Shown here one piece after another: positions 56,910-64,000 of a DNA stretch of 64,000 bases. The notes under the pieces were generated by a model, which worked only from the letters and a program-made list of their open reading frames with translations, searched no databases and was not told where the DNA came from. The position numbers and the translations under genes were made by a program. Origin of the DNA: Thiothrix sp. (GTDB lineage Bacteria; Pseudomonadota; Gammaproteobacteria; Thiotrichales; Thiotrichaceae); contig NZ_JAQTLS010000008.1 of assembly GCF_028714775.1 (NCBI RefSeq), positions 62,001 through 126,000 on the forward strand, read 5' to 3'. Within the stretch, counting starts at the first letter, position 1. Every line of letters begins with the position of its first letter.

Positions 56910-57905
56910 ATGAGTTTGAAAAAATTTTTCTCTATTTGGTTTTATATATCTATTATTTTAATTTTAATTGGGCTGGTTGTAAGTGATGTTGTGAGTACTC
57001 ATGAATCACATTTATATATATTAAAATTAATATCTTCTTTATTGCAAAATATAGGTATTGCTATTTTTGTGGCTAATATATTTACTTTTATAATTGGTAC
57101 TGAGGAGTTTTTAACTCTTGTTAGGGAAAGGCTTGTAAATATTATTATTTCCAAAGATTTTATTGCGCGTTTGAGTTCTGAAGAGCAAAGAAAACTTCTT
57201 CATATTGTTTTGAAGCCAGCGAAAGAATTGTCTAATGTGTATTCTGGGATTAATGATTATTTCAATCAATATATTAATGATTCGATGAGTCTATTTGATA
57301 AATGTTACCGTGGGCACATGATATTGGATGCTGTCGCCTCTTATAATGAAGACAGAAATTGTATTCAGGTTGAATTTGATATTGATTATATAGTTTATAA
57401 AATTGGAGATAAGTTTGAGCCGATACTTCTTGGTCTTGAAGATGGGCGGTCAAAACATATTAAGACCATAATTCGAGGTTCGGGAGATATAGAGGAAGTA
57501 TTAACGGATAAAAATGCAGAGTCAATTGAAAATAAAGACTCAACTATGTCCCAAATGTGGGAGATCAAAGTCCCTGAAAAATTCAATAATTTATCTCAGA
57601 TCAATGTTTCAAGAAGAATAATAGAGTATGGGGAAGATCATTGGCAGGTTTTTTCATATAAAACTATTAAAGCTTGCGATCAATTGACTATAATTCTCAG
57701 GTGTGAAGATGGGCTGGTAATTAAAAAATGTAGTACATATGGTGTACAAAACAGATATTCTATTGATCAAGAAGATTCAAGAATTAAAGTAACCTATGGT
57801 AATTGGTTGAGTCCGGGATTTGGAGTTAATTTAATGGTTTCAAAACAAGGATTTCATGGAAAATCTAATAAGAACATCAGCGATGAACTCGGCGTCAGTC
57901 CGTGA
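56910..57905 (+). CDS. Orphan membrane protein C
   Basis: 331 aa, TTGGAG about 20 nt upstream. Two N-terminal membrane helices (IWFYISIILILIGLVVSDVV and LLQNIGIAIFVANIFTFIIGT) lead into a large cytoplasmic domain of mixed alpha/beta character (MILDAVASYNEDRNCIQVEFDIDYIVYKIGDK..., WEIKVPEKFNNLSQINVSRRIIEYGEDHWQVFSYKTIKACDQLTIILRCEDG). AT-rich compared with the chromosome. The two-helix-plus-domain layout is shared by some antiphage effectors, but no family is recognised. Confidence 0.65.
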   Translation: MSLKKFFSIWFYISIILILIGLVVSDVVSTHESHLYILKLISSLLQNIGIAIFVANIFTFIIGTEEFLTLVRERLVNIIISKDFIARLSSEEQRKLLHIVLKPAKELSNVYSGINDYFNQYINDSMSLFDKCYRGHMILDAVASYNEDRNCIQVEFDIDYIVYKIGDKFEPILLGLEDGRSKHIKTIIRGSGDIEEVLTDKNAESIENKDSTMSQMWEIKVPEKFNNLSQINVSRRIIEYGEDHWQVFSYKTIKACDQLTIILRCEDGLVIKKCSTYGVQNRYSIDQEDSRIKVTYGNWLSPGFGVNLMVSKQGFHGKSNKNISDELGVSP

Positions 57906-58006
57906 TTATTAATTTCTACTCTCCACCAAGTCCGTCATGTTGACGTTGTAGGAAAAACCTAAAATTGAAAGTTTCTTATAAAAACTAATGCACTGTGAGT
58001 GCACTG

Positions 58007-58573
58007 CTAACCATTTGCCTGATCGTAAAACTCGCTGAGCGACAAGCTGATCCCCAACGCATCCAGCACCAGCACATCATCCCGTTCGCTATAGACGCGC
58101 AGTAGCCATTCATCCCGTTTCAGGCGATGAAAGTGTTCGACAGACACGGCTTCGGGGTCAACCAGCAGATAATCCTGCAAGCCGGGAATCGAACGGTAAT
58201 GTGCAAATTTGCTGCTGCGGTCGTACTCGCGGGTACTGGGCGATAACACTTCGACCAACAGGATCGGATTCAGCAGGGTGGTTTGCTTGTCGCCCAATTC
58301 CGGTTGCCCGCAATACACCGACACATCGGGGTAAGTGTCCAAACCCGACGGCGTATGCACGCGCATATCGCTGTTCATTGGTTGGCACGGTTTGCCGCGC
58401 AACAACTGGCGCAAACTCGCAAACAGGTTGCCCGCTACCCGTGCATGGTTGAATGTGCCGCCCGCCATTGCATACGCTTGCCCCTGCAAAAATTCGTGCT
58501 TTTCACCACTTTGCGTTTCCATCTGTAAATAATCTTCGCGGCTAAATAGCGGTTTTGCCTGCAACATCAACAT
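58007..58573 (-). CDS. Uma2 family PD-(D/E)xK nuclease
   Basis: 188 aa. HEFLQGQAYAMAGGTFNHARVAGNL at the N-terminus, then DTYPDVSVYCG (catalytic Asp), PILLVEVLSPSTREYDRSSKFAHYRSIPGLQDYLLVD (Glu and Lys) form the Uma2/DUF820 restriction-endonuclease-like core. Very common in filamentous cyanobacteria and Thiothrix-like bacteria; cellular role unknown. A fragment of this gene is copied at 55219-55260. Confidence 0.9.
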   Translation of the reverse strand: MLMLQAKPLFSREDYLQMETQSGEKHEFLQGQAYAMAGGTFNHARVAGNLFASLRQLLRGKPCQPMNSDMRVHTPSGLDTYPDVSVYCGQPELGDKQTTLLNPILLVEVLSPSTREYDRSSKFAHYRSIPGLQDYLLVDPEAVSVEHFHRLKRDEWLLRVYSERDDVLVLDALGISLSLSEFYDQANG

Positions 58574-58677
58574 TCTCCAACGGGCTGGACGATGCGAACC
58601 ATTCTATGCCCGCGCCTACAGCCGTGCAAACGCAATGGTGTAGAATCAGGGGGTATGAAAGTACATGAAGGTACGTA

Positions 58678-59130
58678 ATGGACACTCTGACTGATTTGAT
58701 TGCCCAAAAAAAGCGCGATAAAGATTTCGATTTCTTCGCTGAGGTCAGTAAGCTCGCCGAAGTGCAGGGGTGGCGCTACGTCCTGAAGGCTGCTTTCAGC
58801 GTCCTTGAGAAAGCAGAGCTTGAGCCAGACTGGGAGGATGCCATAGATGTGGTGAGCTTCGGTCAGACGCACGTGAAGTTGCTGCCGTATTCTGTGCCGG
58901 AATGCATTGCCCGCCTGTATTTTTGCTGTGAAGCCAGCCCGACACTCGATACGCCCGACATGGATAATCAGGTTTGGTCGGCGGTGCATCAATGGTTGGG
59001 GCTGCCGTACACGTCTGGATGGGGGCCTTCTGACGATCCTGAAATCGTGGCAATCATGCAGCGGATGGAGCATGAGGCTAAAAATATTTCTGCGGATGCT
59101 GCTAAACAGTACAACCACTGCGTAGAATGA
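58678..59130 (+). CDS. Hypothetical cytoplasmic protein
   Basis: 150 aa without membrane or signal segments, acidic (DLIAQKKRDKDFDFFAEVSKLAEVQGWRYVLKAAFSVLEKAELEPDWEDAIDVVSFGQTHVKLLPYSVPECIARLYFCCEAS). No family recognised. The ATG at 58678 lies behind AAGGTACGTA. It ends 53 bp before the macroglobulin-like gene. Confidence 0.65.
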   Translation: MDTLTDLIAQKKRDKDFDFFAEVSKLAEVQGWRYVLKAAFSVLEKAELEPDWEDAIDVVSFGQTHVKLLPYSVPECIARLYFCCEASPTLDTPDMDNQVWSAVHQWLGLPYTSGWGPSDDPEIVAIMQRMEHEAKNISADAAKQYNHCVE

Positions 59131-59183
59131 CGGTCTAGAATAAGACGATAAGTAACATTAACTATACTGCGGGGAATCTTATA

Positions 59184-62100
59184 ATGACAAAACCACCATC
59201 CTTGTTGCGTTTCCTGCTGCTGTTATGGCTGATGTCAGGTGCAGCGGCTTTGAGCGGTTGTGATTCTGGCTCCAATCCCCCCTCGGCGGACGTGGCGGCA
59301 ACAACCTCTGCCCAGCCCGACCCGGCAGCGCAAGACCGTTCCCGTTTGCTCACCGAGCTATTTAGCCAACGCCCACCTAATGTGCAGCCGCGCAATAAGC
59401 CGCTCGCTATCGGTTTCCGCCAGCCCGTGATCAGCGCCGATAAAGTGGGCAGCAGTGCCGATGCTTACCTGAGCTTTTCGCCGAATGTCGCAGGCAAAGC
59501 GCAATTTGATACCCTCAGCAGCATCGCGTTTATGCCGGATGCGCCACTGGCTTCCGGGCAAGCCTACACCCTGACGGTAAAACCTGATGGCTTGCTCAAT
59601 ATCCCCGCTGATACCAAGCCTATCGACTTCGCCTTCAAAACCGCTGCACTGGAAATGGAAGTGCAAACCCAAGGGCTTGACCCGGTAGCTGATAAACCCA
59701 CGCAAATGCAGTTGGAAGGCAAAGTTTTTACCTCCGATTTCGTGGCTGCTGATGTCGTGGAAAAAGTCCTGCAAGCGACCTCGCAGAAAAAACCGTTGGG
59801 CATCGGTTGGGAACACAATGAAACTGGCACGGAACACCGTTTCGTCGTCACCGCCATACCGCGTGAAACTTTCGCCACCGACTTGCACCTGAGTTGGGAT
59901 GGCAAGGGGCTGAATGCGCAAGGGGCGAACAGCAGCGGCGCACGCGATTTCGTGATTCCTAGCCAACAAACTTTCAGCGTTACCCGCATTGATACCTTGA
60001 GCGAAGACGCGGAAGGCAAGCCGCACGTCAGCGTGAGCTTTTCCGACGCGCTCGATACCCAGCAAGACCTGAAAGGCTTGGTGCAATTGGGCACAGGCGA
60101 TGTCAGCACCCAAATCGTCGGCAACCGTCTGCTGGTTTACCCCGCTACCACGCTCGAACCGGGCGAACACAAACTGATCCTGCAAGCGGGCATCAAAGCC
60201 GCTTCCGCCACTTTGGGCAAACTCGCGGAACGCAGCGAACAATCCATTACCCTAGGGCCACCGAAACCAGCGGTACGTTTCGTCGGCAAAGGCAGCATCC
60301 TGCCTGACAACGAGAGCATGACCATTCCGTTGGAAGCGCGTGGCGTGAATGCCGTGCAAATCACCGCGATGGAAGTATACCCAGAAAACATTGCGCAATT
60401 CCTGCAAGTCAACGGCTTGGATGGCGACTCGGAAGTGGAGCGCGTCGGGCGTTACGTATGGCGCAAAACCATTCCGCTGACTTCCGCCAACCCCAACCAG
60501 TGGAACCGTTACAGCATTGATGCCACGCAATTGTTCAAAACCAAACCGGGCACGCTGTATCGCTTGGAACTGTCGATTGACCGCCGCCACTCCACGTTTC
60601 CTTGCCCCGCTGGAACACCAGCGCCTGAAATCAGTGACAAACCGCTGGAAAACCACGAAGACGACAACAGCGCCCAAGCCAGCGGTTGGGATGGCATTGA
60701 AGAATACGCTGCCGACAGCGACGGCCCCGATTACGACTGGGACAAGCGCGAAGATGCCTGTAATGACAGCTACTTTGCTAACAGCGACGACGTTAAATCC
60801 ACGCACAATTTCATTGCCAGCAACCTCGGCCTGATTGCCAAGCAAGACGGCAATGGCAAAGTGCACGTAATCGCCACTGATTTGCGCACTGCCGCCGCAG
60901 CGAACAATGTCAGCCTGACCATGCGCAATTTCCAAGGGCAAACGCTGGCAACCACCACCACCAATGGCGACGGCTTTGCTGAACTGGCTAGCCCCAACAC
61001 GCCATTCCTGTTGATTGCCCAACAAGGTGACGACCGCGCTTACCTCAAACTCAACGGCGATAATGCGCTGGAAACCAGCCAGTTTGATGTCGGCGGTGAA
61101 ACCGTGAAAAAAGGCTTGAAAGGCGTGCTCTACGGTGAACGTGGCGTGTGGCGTCCCGGCGATGACATCCACCTCACTTTCGTCATGCAGGATCGCGCTA
61201 AAACCTTGCCGTCCAATCACCCGGTTACGGTGCAACTGTTTGACCCGACTGGCAAGCTCAAGCAAACCGTCACCAATAAAGAACCCACCGGGTCGTTTTA
61301 CCCATTCACCCTGAGAACGGCAGAAAGCGACCCAACCGGCGATTGGCTGGTGAAAGCGGTACTCGGCGGCAGCACTTTCGACAAAACCCTGAAAATCGAA
61401 ACAGTGCGCCCCAACCGCCTCAAGGTTGAACTCAATTACGGCGTGACCGCACTGCATGGCTACCGCCCACTGCCGGACGGCAAGCTGTTTGGCCAATGGC
61501 TGCACGGCGGTACGGCTAGCAATTTGAAAGCGGATGTCAGCGTGCGTTTGCGCGAAAAGACCACCGCGTTTACCCGCTTCAACGATTACACCTTCGACGA
61601 CCCAACCCGCAAACTCGACAGTGCTGAACAGCAATTGCTTGAAGGCCGTTTGGACGAACAGGGCAACCTGACTTTCAACAAGAGCTTCCAGCCAGAACAA
61701 CCTGCGCCGGGAATGCTCAGCGCGTGGTTTACCAGCCGTGTGCATGAAGAGGGCGGCGGTTTCAGCATCAGCAAACAGGAAATCGACTACCACCCGTTTG
61801 AACATTACGTCGGCATGAAACTGCCCAAAGGCGATGATGAACGCGGCATGTTGCTGACCGATACCGAACACACCGTCAGCATTGCCAGCTTGAATGCGGA
61901 TGGGCAGGAAGTTTCCCTGCCGCAAGTCGAAGTCACCCTCTACAAAATCGAGTGGAAATGGTGGTGGGATAAAACCCCCGATTCGCTCGCCGAATACGCC
62001 GATTCCAGCCACAGCAGCAAATTGCAGCAATCCATCGTCAGCACCACCAATGGCAAGGGCGAATGGAAATTCCAGATCAAATACCCTGAATGGGGGCGTT

Positions 62101-64000
62101 ATTTGATCCGCGCTTGCGACTTGCAGGGCAAACATTGCACTGGGAAAACCTTATACGTCGATTGGCCCGGTTGGGCAGGGCGTGCGCAGGAAGAGGGCAG
62201 TGGTGCTGCCGCGATGTTGCGTTTCAGCAGTGACAAAACCAGCTATCAGGTTGGCGAAACCGCGCAAATCCAATTGCCGGAAGCGCAAGCCGGACGTGCC
62301 TTGTTCACCGTCGAAACCAGCAGCCAGATTCTGGAACAACGCTGGATCGACTTTAACGGGCAACGTACCCAAATTCCGTTGCCGATTACCGCAAACATGG
62401 CTCCGAACGCCTACGTCAGCGTGACCTTGTTGCAAGCGCACCAGAACAAGCAGAATGACCGCCCGATCCGTTTGTACGGCATCATTCCGCTATTGGTCGA
62501 AGACCCGGCAACCAAACTGCAACCCGTGCTGAAAGCGGCGGAAGAATGGAAACCAGAAAGCACGCAAACCTTCAGCATCAGTGAACAATCTGGGCGGGCA
62601 ATGGATTACACCCTTGCCGTGGTGGACGAAGGTTTACTCGGCTTGACCCGCTTTGAAGCCCCCGATTTGCACAAAGCCTTCTACCGCAAAGAAGCGCTCG
62701 GCATTAAAACGTGGGACTTGTTCGACAGTGTAATCGGTGCATACAGCGGCAATCTGGAACGCATTCTCGCTATCGGTGGTGGCGACGAAGCGCAAATCGA
62801 CGATGCTGCCAACAAGCCGAAACGCTTCCCACCCGTGGTACGTTTCCTCGGCGCATTCCATCTGGATGCGGGGCAAACCAAGGAGCACAGTGTTGAGCTG
62901 CCGTCTTACCTCGGCGCGGTACGCATTATGGCGGTTGCCTCGGACGGTACAGCTTACGGCAAGGCGGAACAGCCTGTGTTCGTGCGCCAACCGTTGATGT
63001 TGCTGTCGTCTTTGCCGCGTACTTTGAAAGTCGGCGAACGTATCGAAGTGCCGCTGACCGTGTTTGTTTCCGACCCAGCAGTGAAATCGGTACAAGTGAA
63101 GGTGGAAGCCGATGGTGCATTCGCCAGCGTTGGCCCCGCACTCACCGTACCCTTCACGCAAGCGGGCGAAAAAGTCGTGACCCTGTTCCTCAAAGCGGGC
63201 GACAAGCCGATGCAAGGCAAGCTGAAATTTACCGCTACCAGCGGCAAACTCAGCAGCAGCCACGAAGTGAACTTAGCGGTGCAAGCCCCGAACTTGCCAA
63301 GCCTGCGCACGGTCAGCACCACGCTCGAACCCAAAGCAGACTGGCAATCCGCCATTACCCCGCACGGCATGGTCGGCACGAACCAGAGCACTTTGGAGCT
63401 TTCCAGCCTGCCGAACCTGAATCTGGAACAGCATCTGGATTACTTGGTGAACTACCCGCACGGCTGCTTGGAGCAAACCACTTCGGCGGTGTTCCCGCAG
63501 TTGTACTTGCCCAAGCTGCTCAAGCTTGACCCGGAACGCCAGAAACAGGTGGAACACCACATCAAACGTGCCATCGCCAAACTGGGCGATTTCCAGAGCA
63601 GCAATGGCAACCTGATGTACTGGCCCGGTTCAACCGAAGCCAATGATTGGGCGAGTTTGTACGCTGGGCATTTCCTGATTGAAGCGCAAAAGCAAGGCTA
63701 TAGCGTGCCGCTGGGCATGATGACTGCATGGCAAGCCTATCAGGCCAAACAGTCGCAAGACTGGACGCCAGTCGCCAGTGGTACGGAAGACACCAGTTCC
63801 ACCCAAGCCTACCGCTTGTACGTGTTGGCTGTGGCAGGCAAACCGCAGATGGGCGCAATGAACCGTTTGCGCGAATCCGGCAAAGCCAACCCGCAAGCCC
63901 GCTGGTTACTCGCCGCCGCTTACCTGTTGTCAGGGCAAGCCGAAGCTGCGCAGCAAACCACGCAAGGTTTAGTGGCTACCGAGCTGAATACGCCGACTTC
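59184..64000 (+). CDS. Alpha-2-macroglobulin-like lipoprotein, C-terminus beyond window
   Basis: 1605 codons from ATG at 59184 to the window edge, uninterrupted as far as read. The leader MTKPPSLLRFLLLLWLMSGAAALSGC ends in the lipobox LSGC. Repeated beta-sandwich MG domains follow (for example GVLYGERGVWRPGDDIHLTFVMQD and DYTLAVVDEGLLGLTRFEAPD). YPHGCLEQTTSAVFPQLY places the thioester Cys near residue 1428 in the GCLEQ context of bacterial type macroglobulins (YfhM-like). Such proteins trap proteases in the periplasm. The usual partner pbpC would lie downstream, outside the window. Confidence 0.93.
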   Translation, partial: MTKPPSLLRFLLLLWLMSGAAALSGCDSGSNPPSADVAATTSAQPDPAAQDRSRLLTELFSQRPPNVQPRNKPLAIGFRQPVISADKVGSSADAYLSFSPNVAGKAQFDTLSSIAFMPDAPLASGQAYTLTVKPDGLLNIPADTKPIDFAFKTAALEMEVQTQGLDPVADKPTQMQLEGKVFTSDFVAADVVEKVLQATSQKKPLGIGWEHNETGTEHRFVVTAIPRETFATDLHLSWDGKGLNAQGANSSGARDFVIPSQQTFSVTRIDTLSEDAEGKPHVSVSFSDALDTQQDLKGLVQLGTGDVSTQIVGNRLLVYPATTLEPGEHKLILQAGIKAASATLGKLAERSEQSITLGPPKPAVRFVGKGSILPDNESMTIPLEARGVNAVQITAMEVYPENIAQFLQVNGLDGDSEVERVGRYVWRKTIPLTSANPNQWNRYSIDATQLFKTKPGTLYRLELSIDRRHSTFPCPAGTPAPEISDKPLENHEDDNSAQASGWDGIEEYAADSDGPDYDWDKREDACNDSYFANSDDVKSTHNFIASNLGLIAKQDGNGKVHVIATDLRTAAAANNVSLTMRNFQGQTLATTTTNGDGFAELASPNTPFLLIAQQGDDRAYLKLNGDNALETSQFDVGGETVKKGLKGVLYGERGVWRPGDDIHLTFVMQDRAKTLPSNHPVTVQLFDPTGKLKQTVTNKEPTGSFYPFTLRTAESDPTGDWLVKAVLGGSTFDKTLKIETVRPNRLKVELNYGVTALHGYRPLPDGKLFGQWLHGGTASNLKADVSVRLREKTTAFTRFNDYTFDDPTRKLDSAEQQLLEGRLDEQGNLTFNKSFQPEQPAPGMLSAWFTSRVHEEGGGFSISKQEIDYHPFEHYVGMKLPKGDDERGMLLTDTEHTVSIASLNADGQEVSLPQVEVTLYKIEWKWWWDKTPDSLAEYADSSHSSKLQQSIVSTTNGKGEWKFQIKYPEWGRYLIRACDLQGKHCTGKTLYVDWPGWAGRAQEEGSGAAAMLRFSSDKTSYQVGETAQIQLPEAQAGRALFTVETSSQILEQRWIDFNGQRTQIPLPITANMAPNAYVSVTLLQAHQNKQNDRPIRLYGIIPLLVEDPATKLQPVLKAAEEWKPESTQTFSISEQSGRAMDYTLAVVDEGLLGLTRFEAPDLHKAFYRKEALGIKTWDLFDSVIGAYSGNLERILAIGGGDEAQIDDAANKPKRFPPVVRFLGAFHLDAGQTKEHSVELPSYLGAVRIMAVASDGTAYGKAEQPVFVRQPLMLLSSLPRTLKVGERIEVPLTVFVSDPAVKSVQVKVEADGAFASVGPALTVPFTQAGEKVVTLFLKAGDKPMQGKLKFTATSGKLSSSHEVNLAVQAPNLPSLRTVSTTLEPKADWQSAITPHGMVGTNQSTLELSSLPNLNLEQHLDYLVNYPHGCLEQTTSAVFPQLYLPKLLKLDPERQKQVEHHIKRAIAKLGDFQSSNGNLMYWPGSTEANDWASLYAGHFLIEAQKQGYSVPLGMMTAWQAYQAKQSQDWTPVASGTEDTSSTQAYRLYVLAVAGKPQMGAMNRLRESGKANPQARWLLAAAYLLSGQAEAAQQTTQGLVATELNTPT

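Noticed and set aside
60252-62135. 627-codon minus-strand frame opposite the macroglobulin gene
   Set aside because: The plus strand encodes a continuous protein with family motifs; the minus frame has no motif and arises from codon bias.
1-64000. tRNA genes or CRISPR arrays
   Set aside because: Scanned by eye for T-loop TTCGA patterns with matching stems and for regularly spaced repeats; none convincing. Short tandem repeats at 17172-17204 are too short and too close for CRISPR.

Overview
The window looks like chromosomal DNA of a gammaproteobacterium. Protein families (homoserine kinase of the ThrB type, IbaG/BolA, Atm1-type ABC exporter, FeoABC, short LOV protein with LitR and photolyase) and a moderately GC-rich backbone fit a Thiothrix-like member of the Thiotrichales. 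The genus is an inference from gene style, not something the sequence proves. No rRNA, tRNA or CRISPR array was seen.

Layout. 1-15326 is mostly housekeeping: an edge-truncated GH18 protein, two glutamine synthetases (type I and type III, the latter behind a sigma54 promoter with NtrC-like sites), a CDF cation exporter coupled to a homoserine kinase-TusA fusion, LOG and BolA proteins, a cNMP-binding protein, a rhodanese, lipoproteins, Dtd, proline iminopeptidase, FadD and a RelE/XRE toxin-antitoxin pair. 15386-26185 is an integrated element of about 10.8 kb. It is bounded by 34-bp direct repeats and sits in the 3' end of an ABC transporter gene. It carries a serine resolvase with a res-like site, BrnTA, divergent Arc-type regulators, a membrane-protein module, AlpA, a D5/SF3 helicase, Xis and a tyrosine recombinase. 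Repeated words near its left end recur inverted in the 3' end of the helicase gene, like the paired ori/crr arrangement of P4-type replicons. It has no capsid, portal, large terminase or relaxase gene.

26153-31796 returns to ordinary genes (ABC exporter, DUF695-like protein, TIM-barrel protein, glyoxalase, GST, GNAT). 32101-33763 is an AT-rich three-gene cassette (TIGR04255-like, unknown, HEPN-like) resembling an abortive-infection locus, followed by a VapC remnant and a second toxin-antitoxin pair. 35192-41763 holds a DMT transporter, a probably leaderless DUF4143 ATPase and a three-gene exported-protein operon. 43080-48779 is a blue-light module: a LitR-type MerR regulator lacking obvious B12 ligands, a short LOV photoreceptor, a DUF523/DUF1722 protein, photolyase, a roadblock protein and a methyltransferase. 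Three copies of a GTACA-N5-TGTAC operator lie in its promoters.

48662-51716 is the ferrous iron operon feoABC with a Fur box and a candidate divergent Fur-controlled small RNA. 51742-54511 holds a lipoprotein, a pseudouridine synthase, an EF-hand protein and an arylamine N-acetyltransferase. 54488-57905 is an AT-rich stretch in which a repeat of about 180-265 bp, with a conserved -35/-10 promoter, occurs three times, each copy ahead of a different orphan gene. The window ends in a Uma2 nuclease, a hypothetical gene and a very large alpha-2-macroglobulin-like lipoprotein cut by the window edge.
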